A DNA stretch of 64,000 nt from Caldilinea sp. CFX5 (GTDB taxonomy: Bacteria > Chloroflexota > Anaerolineae > Caldilineales > Caldilineaceae): contig QWII01000072.1 of NCBI GenBank assembly GCA_021405325.1, forward strand, positions 1 to 64,000, in the 5' to 3' direction. The notes beneath the pieces were generated by a model. That model did not search any database. It was not told where the DNA came from and saw only the letters and a list, made by a program, of their open reading frames with translations. Below, one piece after another: positions 34,196-42,725 of this stretch (within the stretch, counting starts at the first letter, position 1; each line of letters begins with the position of its first letter). Made by a program: the position numbers and the translations under genes.

Positions 34196-34993
34196 CTACC
34201 ACGCCACCACGCCACCGCAGATGGGAATGCACTGGCCGGTGACATAATCAGAGAGGTCGGTGACGAGAAATTCGACCACTTTGGCGCAATCTTCGGGCAT
34301 CCCCATGCGGCGCAGGGGGATTTGGGGCAGGAGTTTGGCGCGGGTTTCTTCGCTGTCGCGGCCACCGGCGACAGCGCGCGAAGAGAGGATCCAGCCGGGC
34401 GCAATGCAGTTGACATTGATGTTGTACGGCCCCAACTCGGCGGCGAGGACGCGGGTGTAGTGGGCGACGCCGGCTTTGGCGACCTTGTAGGCCATGCCGC
34501 CGCCGCCGTGACCGCTCCACAGCCCAGCCTGGGATGAGACGTTGACAATCTTGCCCGACCGTTGTTCTTTCATGGGGCGGCTGGCAGCCTGACAGCAGAG
34601 AATCGTGCCGGTCAGGTTCAGATCCATGATGTACTGATAGTGGGCCATGTCGGCCTCGGCGGCGGAATTGTTGGGCGGCGTCTTGAGCGCACCGCCGGCA
34701 TTGTTAACCAGAATGTCGATTCGGCCAAAGGTTCCCATCACTTCCTCGAACATGCCATCAACGGCATCCTTGTTCATGACATCGGCGGCAATGCCCAGCG
34801 CGCGACAACCCATTGCCTCGACTTCGGCCATGACGGTCGGCGCCGTCAACTCTTCGTTGTATTCAGCGGCAGCATTGAGATCAATGTCGTTGATCACCAC
34901 ATCCGCGCCCAGGCTGGCGAGATGCAGCACATACGCCCGCCCCAACCCACGCCCGCCGCCCGTGACGACGGCGACTTTACCTTTGAGTTTCAT
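34196..34993 (-). CDS. Short-chain dehydrogenase/reductase
   Basis: The 265-residue classical SDR has VVTGGGRGLGRAYVLHLASLG, the NNAGGAL segment, the catalytic serine in VNVSSQAG and tyrosine-lysine in MAYKVAKAGVAHY. It ends ITGQCIPICGG-like (VTGQCIPICGGVVAW). It is close in length but not in sequence to the SDR at 32732. The substrate is unknown. AAAGGA lies before the ATG. Confidence 0.9.
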   Translation of the reverse strand: MKLKGKVAVVTGGGRGLGRAYVLHLASLGADVVINDIDLNAAAEYNEELTAPTVMAEVEAMGCRALGIAADVMNKDAVDGMFEEVMGTFGRIDILVNNAGGALKTPPNNSAAEADMAHYQYIMDLNLTGTILCCQAASRPMKEQRSGKIVNVSSQAGLWSGHGGGGMAYKVAKAGVAHYTRVLAAELGPYNINVNCIAPGWILSSRAVAGGRDSEETRAKLLPQIPLRRMGMPEDCAKVVEFLVTDLSDYVTGQCIPICGGVVAW

Positions 34994-35066
34994 AAAATTC
35001 CTTTGCTATTCATCAACAGTTAGGATTTCGAATGATGTAGGACTTACACAGCATCCGCGTCTGGCT

Positions 35067-35498
35067 CTACTCAGTGGGTGGGTGACGATTTACGCTAACC
35101 CATACAGCCCGTGCTGAGATCGACAAGGGACGATTCATTTTGAGAATGCCGACAGTTGCACGGCCTACAGGAGTAAGCCCCAGGATTCGTAAACCATCAT
35201 GACTCCACATGAAGTGCTGCTGCCACTGATCTTGGCGAGGGTGAAACAGGGACACAAGATCGTTGTTATGGGGATCAATGGCATGGGTTCGGTCCTGCTT
35301 GGAACCGTTACAGGCAGGGCAAGCTACGCATAAATTCTCTGAACTTGTCTCGCCGCCAAGTATGCGTGGGATGATATGATCCACATGGAAGCGCTGCCCA
35401 GTCAAAACTTCTGCTGCCTGGCAATATTCACAGCGATGCTTGGCGCGGGTACGCACCACTTCATCCAAATGCTTCGGGATCTTCACCGTCATCCTCAC
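35067..35498 (-). CDS. HNH endonuclease
   Basis: The 143-residue protein has an HNH core with zinc knuckle: CEYCQ, then FHVDHIIPRILGG, and SSENLCVACPACNGSKQDRT. The C-terminal part (HPRQDQWQQHF) is typical of the stand-alone group common in cyanobacteria and Chloroflexi. It overlaps the end of the upstream gene by 38 bases, so the two are coupled. Its role, whether in defence, a mobile element or repair, is unknown. The half-site GTAGGACTTACACAGCA lies near 35036, just behind it. Confidence 0.9.
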   Translation of the reverse strand: MRMTVKIPKHLDEVVRTRAKHRCEYCQAAEVLTGQRFHVDHIIPRILGGETSSENLCVACPACNGSKQDRTHAIDPHNNDLVSLFHPRQDQWQQHFMWSHDGLRILGLTPVGRATVGILKMNRPLSISARAVWVSVNRHPPTE

Positions 35499-35916
35499 TG
35501 TTTTTGGGAAGTTGATTTTGATCGGGAAGTTGATGACCCCGTTGGTTTAAGAGTGCTAACGCATGGGCGCGGCGCAAAACCGCAATGTCATACTGTTCTA
35601 AGAGATAGTCAAGTTCCGCTGATTCGGCTTGGGTTAATCGACGTTCCTTGCTGCTTTGGGTAAGCTGGCGCAAGCGGTGCTGTTGCGCAGGCGAAAGCGA
35701 AGATTGGCTTGCCGACCAAAGCGCATCATCCGTAAAGAGAGCCATGGCGGCAATCTCATCGGCAAGATCGGGCGGTAAACCCGGTGGCGCTTGTAGAGTT
35801 GTATCCACGACACTGGCTAACACATCATCAACGGTGCGGTACGTTAACTGAGCGGCGCGTTGTAACCTATGCACCAACAAGTCTGGTAACGTTACTGTAA
35901 TTGTTTGCTCTAGCAT
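35461..35916 (-). CDS. Hypothetical partner of the HNH nuclease
   Basis: The 151-residue soluble protein starts MLEQTITVTLPDLLVHRLQR, which looks like a ribbon-helix-helix or similar DNA-binding start, and continues as mostly helical with Gln/Leu-rich segments (SLSPAQQHRLRQLTQ). The 38-base overlap with the HNH gene suggests a fixed partner, possibly an antitoxin-like or targeting subunit. An upstream ATG at 35943 is also possible. No named family is recognised. Confidence 0.7.
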   Translation of the reverse strand: MLEQTITVTLPDLLVHRLQRAAQLTYRTVDDVLASVVDTTLQAPPGLPPDLADEIAAMALFTDDALWSASQSSLSPAQQHRLRQLTQSSKERRLTQAESAELDYLLEQYDIAVLRRAHALALLNQRGHQLPDQNQLPKNSEDDGEDPEAFG

Positions 35917-36064
35917 CTCGGCACCATTTTCCCCAAGCACCATTTCAGCACACTTTTATAAAGCTATTTGATCGCCTCACTTATTTTCCCTATATCTATG
36001 ATACCGGCGAAAACCCAATTCGTCAACCTTTTTTTTCGACGCTGAGTACCCATCTCCCAAAGAA

Positions 36065-36092
36065 GAACCCCACAGTTCCCTGCGGGGTTCTC
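36065..36092. terminator. Hairpin after the first binding-protein gene
   Basis: AGAACCCCACAG (36065-36076) pairs with CTGCGGGGTTCT (36081-36092) with one mismatch and a four-base loop. It lies 30 bases past the stop of the minus-strand binding-protein gene. Confidence 0.65.
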
Positions 36093-36121
36093 CACAAAAA
36101 TTCGCGTTATCCGCGTTCCAT

Positions 36122-37954
36122 CTACTGTGTCGGCTCCAGATTCACCCAGAGCAGCATGGCGGTGCGGTGCCAGAAGCCTTCGTGGATGTAGTCATTGTCG
36201 GGGCTGGGCCAGTTGGTCCAGTAGGTGGTATTGCGCGGCAGGAGGATCACCGTCTCCACCAACGGAATGTCGGGCAATTCAGGCAGCCAGATCTCCATCG
36301 CCTGGCGGAAGAGATCCTTCAACTTGGGATCATCCTCAGCGAGCGCGGTCATCTGGTCGGTGATGTCGCTCAGTTCCTGGCTGGACCAGCGGTAGTAGTT
36401 GGTTGAAGCCGCTTCGCCGGTCGGTTTGACATGCTTGATGTGATAGAGGCGTTCCAGGGTGGCGTAGGGGTCGCGCATGGAGCCGCCGTGGCCCCAGAGG
36501 AAGGCCAACGCCGAACCGGTCTGGATGCGGGTGACAAAGTCGGCGGGGAGCAGGAAGCTGGCTTCAAAGCCGGCCTTGCGCAGTTGCTCGGTGACAATGG
36601 GCGCTTGCGGTGTGGCCGACGGGTGTTGCGGGAAGGTGATGATCTCAAAGGTGATGCGCTTGCCATCTTTCACCCAGAAACCTTCGCCATCCTTGGTGTA
36701 GCCCTTGCCCTCCATGATTTCGGCAGCCTTATCCAAGTTGAACTCGGTGGTCGGATACTGCTCCAGCAGATCGCTAATGTGATCCATAAAGGGTTGCAGA
36801 CCAGGATAGTTCGGATAGGGCAGCTTGATAGCGGTCGTCGTATTCTTGAAGGCAAACTGGATGATCTCATCGCGGTTGAGCGAATAGCTCATCGCCCAGC
36901 GAATTTCCGGGTCATCAAAGGGGGCGACGGTGGTGTTAAAGCCCAGCCCAATCGGCCACCAGTCGAGGAAGCCATAGGGCGGCTGATCGCTAAAGGTGGT
37001 GATGGCCGGATTTTGGCTCTTGGCCAATTCCATGTTGGTGGCGGTGAAGGAGAAGGCCATGTCGATCTCATTGTTGGTGATCAACTGCACCATGCTGTTC
37101 TCATCCATGCCGGGCAGGAAGACCAACCGTTCAATGCGCGGCAGCTTTTGGAAGCCGGTAGTGGCGCCCCACCAGTCCTGGCGCAGATCCCAGATTTTGC
37201 GCTGGACATCGGTATAAACCAGTTTGTAGGGACCGGTGCAAAGCGGCCAGCCCTTTTCCGGGTCGTAGTTGCCAAAGGTCGAAACATCCTCGACGCCTTC
37301 ATAGACATGGGCCGGCGCAATCGGAATGCCCAGGTCGGCATGGAAGGTCAGCTTGTCAAAGATAAAGCGCGGGTTGGCGCCATTCAGGGTAATCTTGACC
37401 GTGCGTTCATCAACCGCTTCGGCGCTCTTGACCGTATCCACAATTTCGGCAGCCCGCAACAACGTTGGCGTCTCCAGCATCATATTTAATGTAAAGACCA
37501 CATCATTGGACGAGAAGGGCGTGCCATCGCTCCACGCCGCGCCTTCGCGCAGCGTGACGACAACCTCGGTGAAGTCGGCGTTGTACTCATAGCCCTCGGC
37601 CAGCCAGGGGATAAATTCGTCGCCGATCATGTTGTAGTAGAAAAGCCCTTCAACGCAGGCTTGGTAGTAGCCGCTGCGCGAGGTGCCGGGGACATAGGAG
37701 TTGAACAACTCGACATCGGTGAAACCGCCAGGGTGTTCACCACCGAGACCAGCGGCAATCAGCGTGCGATTGCGCGGCACATCAGGAATGCCGGCCGCAG
37801 CGGCGTCGGCGGCAGGAGCAGCGGCTTCCTGCGCCGGCGCGTTGGCGCTTTCAGCGGCGGGTGCGGCTGGACCGGCGGCAGGGGCGCCGCACGCCACCAG
37901 CAACAACGCCAGGATCACCAATAACGCCAGGGGTGTATACCGACCTTTGGTCAT
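36122..37954 (-). CDS. Family-5 solute-binding lipoprotein of ABC importer 1
   Basis: The 610-residue protein has a lipoprotein signal (LALLVILALLLVACGAP, lipid on the Cys), an Ala/Pro-rich linker and an SBP_bac_5 body (GYEYNADFTEVVVTLREG, WSDGTPFSSNDVVFTLNMM). It should capture peptides or oligosaccharides outside the cell and pass them to the permeases at 38440 and 39684. GAGGAGG fixes the ATG at 37954; an upstream ATG at 38074 is rejected. It is transcribed away from the other transporter genes, from a perfect promoter at 38151-38179. Confidence 0.93.
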   Translation of the reverse strand: MTKGRYTPLALLVILALLLVACGAPAAGPAAPAAESANAPAQEAAAPAADAAAAGIPDVPRNRTLIAAGLGGEHPGGFTDVELFNSYVPGTSRSGYYQACVEGLFYYNMIGDEFIPWLAEGYEYNADFTEVVVTLREGAAWSDGTPFSSNDVVFTLNMMLETPTLLRAAEIVDTVKSAEAVDERTVKITLNGANPRFIFDKLTFHADLGIPIAPAHVYEGVEDVSTFGNYDPEKGWPLCTGPYKLVYTDVQRKIWDLRQDWWGATTGFQKLPRIERLVFLPGMDENSMVQLITNNEIDMAFSFTATNMELAKSQNPAITTFSDQPPYGFLDWWPIGLGFNTTVAPFDDPEIRWAMSYSLNRDEIIQFAFKNTTTAIKLPYPNYPGLQPFMDHISDLLEQYPTTEFNLDKAAEIMEGKGYTKDGEGFWVKDGKRITFEIITFPQHPSATPQAPIVTEQLRKAGFEASFLLPADFVTRIQTGSALAFLWGHGGSMRDPYATLERLYHIKHVKPTGEAASTNYYRWSSQELSDITDQMTALAEDDPKLKDLFRQAMEIWLPELPDIPLVETVILLPRNTTYWTNWPSPDNDYIHEGFWHRTAMLLWVNLEPTQ

Positions 37955-38150
37955 AGAGTCCTCCTCAATGTTGATTCTGTCAGAACATGTTTTAGAATTT
38001 GGGATAAATGGGGCTGCTGCTCCGGTAGCCCAGCCTTTTAGCCCTACCTGTGCTGGCCCACGCCATTGGTTCATGCCTCAATCTGCCGGCGGGGAATAGG
38101 CGCAAGCGTTGATTCATAAACCGATGACTTGGGAAGCTTGGAGCGACAAC

Positions 38151-38179
38151 AGTATAGATCAGCCCACGAATCATGTCAA
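38151..38179 (-). promoter_or_regulatory. Consensus promoter for binding-protein gene 1
   Basis: On the minus strand TTGACA (38179-38174) and TATACT (38156-38151) are separated by exactly 17 bases. The transcript would have a leader of about 190 bases before the ATG at 37954. Confidence 0.75.
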
Positions 38180-38243
38180 AATGATATAATCGGTGTAAAA
38201 ATTTATAATTTTTCATAAAGTAATTCGGGCCATTGTGGGCTGT

Positions 38244-38273
38244 TTGACAGGGTTCAAGGCTTTATGGTAGAGT
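38244..38273 (+). promoter_or_regulatory. Promoter for permease/ATPase genes of importer 1
   Basis: TTGACA (38244-38249) and TAGAGT (38268-38273) are 18 bases apart. It is divergent from the binding-protein promoter, 65 bases away, so one regulator could control both. Confidence 0.55.
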
Positions 38274-38439
38274 GATGACAGGCTCCCAATGCCGAAACTG
38301 GTATCCCATATGCTAAAAATGCTGCTGACGAATCCACCGAGGGGTAAGGCGCCCCGATGCCGATGGTGTAAGGGTATCCGCAGCTGTATGCTGATTTGAA
38401 TGCACCAGCAGTACGTCCATAAGTTAATCGAGGGTCTGT
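38274..38439 (+). other. Long 5' leader of importer 1 permease transcript
   Basis: About 160 bases separate the promoter from the ATG at 38440. Short hairpins are possible, for example GGGG/CCCC around 38341-38355 and CTGCTG (near 38323) with CAGCAG (near 38405). I recognise no riboswitch class. Confidence 0.35.
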
Positions 38440-39447
38440 ATGAGTCTGCGTTACTTGCTCAGTCGCTTACTGTTCTTTTTTATTGTGGTTTGGGCCGGGA
38501 TCACCTTGATTTTCTTCTTGCCGCGCCTGGCCCCCGGTCGCGACCCGGTGCGTGAACGCTTGGGGATGATGGCGGCCACCGGCGGGATCAACGCCGAAAG
38601 CATTGAAGCCCTGGCCAAAGCGTATGAAGAAAAGTTTGGGCTGGATCGTCCGCTCTGGCAGCAATATTTGTACTATTTGCGCGATATGGCCCGGCTCGAC
38701 CTGGGCTATTCGCTGGCAAAGTTCCCCACGCGTGTCAGCACCTTGATTGCCCAAGCCATGCCCTGGACGATTGCGCTGCTCAGTGTGTCAACCTTGATCG
38801 CCTTTGCCACCGGCACGTTATTAGGCGGGTTGCTGGCCTGGCAGGGGTCGCCGCGCATTTTGCGTTTTCTCTTGCCGCCGCTCTTTACCTTTTCGTCGAT
38901 TCCCGCCTATCTGTTGGGGCTGATCCTGATCTATGTGCTGGCCTTTCGCCTCAAGTTATTCCCGCTGGGGGGCGGTTCGCGCACGTTGACTTTGCCCACC
39001 TTTACCATTGAATATCTGCTTGAACTAGTCTATCACTCGGTGCTGCCGGCGCTGTCGATTGTGCTGGCGGCGGTCGGCTTCTGGTCGCTCTCCATGCGCG
39101 GGATGATGATTACGGTGGAAGGTGAAGATTATGTGACCCTGGCCGAGGCCAAAGGGCTGCCCAACGGGCGCATCTTCTTCTGGTATGCCATGCGCAACGC
39201 CCTGCTGCCGCAGACCACGGCGCTGGCGTTGTCCCTCGGCACCATTCTCTCCGGTTCGCTGCTGGTGGAGGTGATCTTTGGCTATCCGGGCATCGGGTCG
39301 GTCTTCTTTGGGGCGATTACGGGCTTTGATTACTTTACCATTTATGGCGTGGTCTTCTTTATTGTCGTGACCATTGCGACGACGACGCTGATTCTGGATC
39401 TGATCTATCCGCTGTTGGACCCGCGCATTCGTTACCAAAAATCATGA
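38440..39447 (+). CDS. DppB-type permease of ABC importer 1
   Basis: The 335-residue membrane protein is a BPD_transp_1 permease with about six helices. The N-terminus MSLRYLLSRLLFFFIVVWAG and the ATPase-contact loop (EGEDYVTLAEAKGLPNGRIFF, motif E-A-x3-G) are typical, as is the end LDLIYPLLDPRIRY. It forms the membrane channel with the DppC-type partner at 39684. GAGGG precedes the ATG. A 16-bp foldback separates the two permease genes. Confidence 0.93.
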   Translation: MSLRYLLSRLLFFFIVVWAGITLIFFLPRLAPGRDPVRERLGMMAATGGINAESIEALAKAYEEKFGLDRPLWQQYLYYLRDMARLDLGYSLAKFPTRVSTLIAQAMPWTIALLSVSTLIAFATGTLLGGLLAWQGSPRILRFLLPPLFTFSSIPAYLLGLILIYVLAFRLKLFPLGGGSRTLTLPTFTIEYLLELVYHSVLPALSIVLAAVGFWSLSMRGMMITVEGEDYVTLAEAKGLPNGRIFFWYAMRNALLPQTTALALSLGTILSGSLLVEVIFGYPGIGSVFFGAITGFDYFTIYGVVFFIVVTIATTTLILDLIYPLLDPRIRYQKS

Positions 39448-39549
39448 TACAGGGGCGGGCTGTCGCATGGTCTAGTGGTCGCGTGGTCATCGGAGTCGCA
39501 AGCGTGTTTTGTCAGAGAAATGTTGATTGATTGTTAGCGCCGTCAACTG

Positions 39550-39603
39550 TATCACCGCGAATCATCTCGACGTTATTCGCTAATCCTATGATTCGCGGTG
39601 ATA
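39550..39603. repeat. 16-bp perfect foldback between two permease genes
   Basis: Arms 39550-39565 and 39588-39603 (TATCACCGCGAATCAT) pair perfectly around a 22-base loop. It is inside the transporter operon, not at its end. Confidence 0.75.
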
Positions 39604-39683
39604 GCGGGCAGCCGACCCTATGGCTGAATAGTCACCTTTGACAAAACAATCGTTGAATTTGTTTGAACGTAGGAAGGGTGATT

Positions 39684-40532
39684 GTGGGTAGCTTGCTCTT
39701 TTTTATTCGACGCAACGGGACATTGCTCCTTGGGTTGTTGATTTTGTTGAGTATGGCAGTCCTCTGGTTGATCGGCTATCAGTCGGTGGACATTTCCAAG
39801 GCGGCGCCCCTCTCGGCCGGCCCGGATATGCCTCCTTCGGCTGATTATCCGCTGGGGACGGACAGCGCCGGGCGGCAGATGTTGGCGGTGATGGTTGCCG
39901 GCGGGCCGACCACCTTGAAGATTGGGCTGATTGCCGGCGCGCTGGGCTTGACCATCGGCACGATCTTGGGCTTTACCGCCGGCTATTTTGGCGGGGTGGT
40001 CGATTCAGTCATCCGTACGATGGCGGATGTGACGCTGACGGTGCCGGCGCTGGCGGTGCTGGTGGTGATTGCCTCAGTCATTACCAAGACGCTCAGCCCG
40101 GAGATTCTGGCGTTGATTATCGCTTCGCTGGCCTGGATGTGGCCGACGCGCACCATTCGTTCCCAGGTGTTGACCATGCGCGAACGGGCTTATGTGGAGG
40201 TGGCGCGGCTCAATGGCTTTAACAACTTTGAGATTATCTTTAAGGAGCTGGTGCCCAACTTGTTGCCCTATCTGGCGGCCAGTTTTGTCAGCGCCGTCAG
40301 CGCCGCTGTTCTGGCCGCGATTGGTCTGGAAGTGCTGGGCCTTGGCCCGCAAAGTGAGCCGACCCTGGGCATGACCATCTACTGGGCGCGCTACTATAAT
40401 GCCCTGCCGCGCGGTATGTGGTGGTGGTGGGCGCCGCCGGTGACGGTGATTATTTTGCTCTTCATCGGTCTCTTTATGGTCGCCGCCGGGCTGGATGCCA
40501 TTGCCAATCCACGAGCGCGGCGGACGGCATAA
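39684..40532 (+). CDS. DppC-type permease of ABC importer 1
   Basis: The 282-residue membrane protein has an OppC-like N-terminal helix, PLGTDSAGRQMLAVMVAGGPTTL after the first loop, and the EAA-like coupling loop RAYVEVARLNGFNNFEIIFKE. A GTG at 39684 with AGGAAG seven bases upstream is the best start; an earlier TTG or GTG is possible. It pairs with the DppB-type subunit at 38440. Confidence 0.9.
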   Translation: MGSLLFFIRRNGTLLLGLLILLSMAVLWLIGYQSVDISKAAPLSAGPDMPPSADYPLGTDSAGRQMLAVMVAGGPTTLKIGLIAGALGLTIGTILGFTAGYFGGVVDSVIRTMADVTLTVPALAVLVVIASVITKTLSPEILALIIASLAWMWPTRTIRSQVLTMRERAYVEVARLNGFNNFEIIFKELVPNLLPYLAASFVSAVSAAVLAAIGLEVLGLGPQSEPTLGMTIYWARYYNALPRGMWWWWAPPVTVIILLFIGLFMVAAGLDAIANPRARRTA

Positions 40533-40544
40533 GGAAAACAGCAG

Positions 40545-40619
40545 CACTACAACGGATTCGGAAAGGAACGGATTTGTTAGAAAAAAAACAAACCCGTCCT
40601 TTCCGAATCCGTTGTAGTG
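40545..40619. repeat. Long foldback between permease and ATPase genes
   Basis: Arms about 40545-40577 and 40587-40619 pair with one bulge; the outer word is CACTACAACGGATTCGG, followed by AAAGGA(A)CGG. A short A-rich loop joins them. It lies in the transporter operon. Confidence 0.75.
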
Positions 40620-40673
40620 TTGTCGTACTCAGTAGAAGCGATTACCCTCTTTCTTGAGCTTTGGAAGCAACGT

Positions 40674-41633
40674 ATGACAGATGTATTGCGGGTTGAAGAT
40701 TTACGGGTCCACTATCGCACACCGGCGGGACTGGTGCGGGCGGTGGAAGGGGTTTCGTTTACCCTCAAAAAGGGGGAACGGTTGGGGTTGGTCGGTGAGT
40801 CAGGGTCGGGGAAATCGACCACCGTGTTGGCGCTGCTGCGCATGATCAAGCCGCCGGGGCGGATTGCGGCGGGGCGGGTGCTATTGGGCGACACGGATCT
40901 GTTAAAGCTCTCTGACACGGAAATGCGCGCCGCCCGTTTTGCCCAGATCGCCTTGATTCCCCAGGGTGCGATGAACTCGCTGAACCCGGTGATGCGGATT
41001 AAAAACCAGTTGACGGACACCATCCGCTACCACAATCGCAACGGCAATTTGAGCCAGGCGGCCATTACGACCCACATTCACGAATTGTTGGAGTCGGTGG
41101 GATTAAATCGTCGCGTAGCGGAGATGTACCCTCATGAATTGAGCGGCGGCATGAAACAGCGCGTCTGTATCGCCATGGGCATCTCGCTGCAACCCCAAGT
41201 GATTCTGGCCGATGAGCCGACTAGTGCGCTCGATGTGGTGGTGCAGCGCCAGGTCATGGAGACGCTGGGCAAGGTGCAGGAGGCGATCGGCGCCTCGCTG
41301 ATCCTGGTGGGCCATGATATGGGGTTGATGGCGCAGTTTGTCAACACCATCGGTGTCATGTATGCCGGCAAGCTGGTCGAGGTTGGCCCGGTCAACGATA
41401 TTTTTGAAGAGCCGCTCCATCCCTATACCCAACTGCTCATTGCCAGCCTGCCGTCGCTGGAGGGCAAGGGAGTCTTCCGCGGCATCCCCGGCATCACCCC
41501 CTCGCTGCTCAAACCGCCGCCCGGTTGCGCCTTCCACCCGCGCTGTCCCCGTGTGATGGACCGCTGTCAGACACAGGTCCCGGTGTTGCAGGAAGTGCGG
41601 CCCGGTCGTTGGGTCTCCTGTTTATTGTATTAA
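40674..41633 (+). CDS. DppD-type ATPase of ABC importer 1
   Basis: The 319-residue ATPase has Walker A GESGSGKSTT, signature LSGGMKQR, Walker B VILADEPTSALD and an H-loop histidine in ILVGHDMGL. The C-terminal oligopeptide-type extension PPGCAFHPRCPRVMDRC may bind iron-sulphur in relatives. It pairs with the DppF-type ATPase to drive import. The ATG at 40674 aligns with the family; an upstream ATG at 40617 falls on the foldback and is rejected. Confidence 0.93.
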   Translation: MTDVLRVEDLRVHYRTPAGLVRAVEGVSFTLKKGERLGLVGESGSGKSTTVLALLRMIKPPGRIAAGRVLLGDTDLLKLSDTEMRAARFAQIALIPQGAMNSLNPVMRIKNQLTDTIRYHNRNGNLSQAAITTHIHELLESVGLNRRVAEMYPHELSGGMKQRVCIAMGISLQPQVILADEPTSALDVVVQRQVMETLGKVQEAIGASLILVGHDMGLMAQFVNTIGVMYAGKLVEVGPVNDIFEEPLHPYTQLLIASLPSLEGKGVFRGIPGITPSLLKPPPGCAFHPRCPRVMDRCQTQVPVLQEVRPGRWVSCLLY

Positions 41634-41639
41634 CCTGTT

Positions 41640-41711
41640 TGAGATTGAGAGATAAAGAGATTGAGAGATTTATCTTCTCTAATCTCTCAATCTCTTTATC
41701 TCTCAATCTCA
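41640..41711. repeat. 31-bp perfect foldback, GAGATTGAGAGAT family
   Basis: Arms 41640-41670 and 41681-41711 are exact complements around a ten-base loop. The words AGAGATAAAGAGATTGAGAG match the element at 62613. It is six bases after one ATPase gene and 21 before the next. Confidence 0.85.
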
Positions 41712-41732
41712 CAATCTCTACTAGCAAATCCT

Positions 41733-42725
41733 ATGGCTCCTCTTTTAGAAGCACGCAATGTCAGCAAAATTTTTGGCGGTGGGTTCTTAACGCGCAAACA
41801 GACCATCGCCCTAGAAGCGGCCTCGGTGACAATCGACGATGCGCCCCCCTCGATCACAGCGATTGCCGGCGAGAGCGGCAGCGGTAAAACCACGCTGGCC
41901 CGCCTTTTACTGGGCATTACCACACCGACTGCCGGCGCCATTTTGTACCAAGGCCGCGACCTGCGTCAACTTGACGGGGTGCAATGGCGCACCTTTCGCC
42001 GTGAAGTGCAGGCCGTCTTTCAAGACCCTTTTGAGGTCTACAACCCTTTCTACAAAGTCGATCATGCTTTAACCGCACCGATCAGCAAATTTTTCCCAAA
42101 AGCATCGGGCGCCGAAACACGCCGGATGATGGAAGAGGCGTTGCAAGCGGTCGGTTTGCGCCCGGAAGAGACGCTCGGTCGCTACCCGCACCAGTTGAGC
42201 GGCGGTCAACGGCAGCGCGTCATGGTGGCGCGTGCGCTGCTGCTCAAGCCGCGTGTCATCGTCGCCGATGAACCGGTCTCCATGGTCGATGCCTCGTTGC
42301 GGGCGACGATTTTGGAAAGCTTGCTCAAGGCGCATAAGGCGTTTGGTATTTCGATCATCTACATTACCCATGATCTTACCACCGCCTACCAACTGAGCGA
42401 ACGCATTCTGATGATGTATCGCGGCAATGTAGTCGAGGCGGGGGATGTCGATCTGGTGATCAAAGCGCCGCAGCATCCCTACACCCAACTGCTCATCGAC
42501 TCCATTCCGCTGCCCAACCCCAAACTCCACTGGGGTCAACGGGAGATCCAGGCGCGCCAGAACAGCAGCCAACTGGCCGCTGATAGTTGCCGCTTTGCTG
42601 ACCGTTGCCCGCAGGTGATGGAGGTCTGTCGCAAACAGATGCCGCCGCTCTATCAGACCGATGCGCGGCGGGTGGTAGCTTGTTATTTGTATGACAAAGC
42701 GCCGGTGGCGAAGGAAGAGCAATAG
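41733..42725 (+). CDS. DppF-type ATPase of ABC importer 1
   Basis: The 330-residue ATPase has Walker A GESGSGKTTLARLLLG, signature LSGGQRQRVMVARALLL and Walker B VIVADEPVSMVD, with the oligopeptide-type C-terminal Cys cluster (CRFADRCPQVMEVC). It completes importer 1. The ATG at 41733 aligns with the family; the upstream ATG at 41661 would translate the foldback. The ribosome binding site is weak, so translation may depend on coupling or mRNA structure. Confidence 0.92.
   Translation: MAPLLEARNVSKIFGGGFLTRKQTIALEAASVTIDDAPPSITAIAGESGSGKTTLARLLLGITTPTAGAILYQGRDLRQLDGVQWRTFRREVQAVFQDPFEVYNPFYKVDHALTAPISKFFPKASGAETRRMMEEALQAVGLRPEETLGRYPHQLSGGQRQRVMVARALLLKPRVIVADEPVSMVDASLRATILESLLKAHKAFGISIIYITHDLTTAYQLSERILMMYRGNVVEAGDVDLVIKAPQHPYTQLLIDSIPLPNPKLHWGQREIQARQNSSQLAADSCRFADRCPQVMEVCRKQMPPLYQTDARRVVACYLYDKAPVAKEEQ

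Noticed and set aside
36431..37489. 352-codon plus-strand frame across binding-protein gene 1
   Set aside because: It is antisense to a complete lipoprotein gene and shows no domain. The same holds for the long antisense frames at 20701-21705 and 18934-19653.
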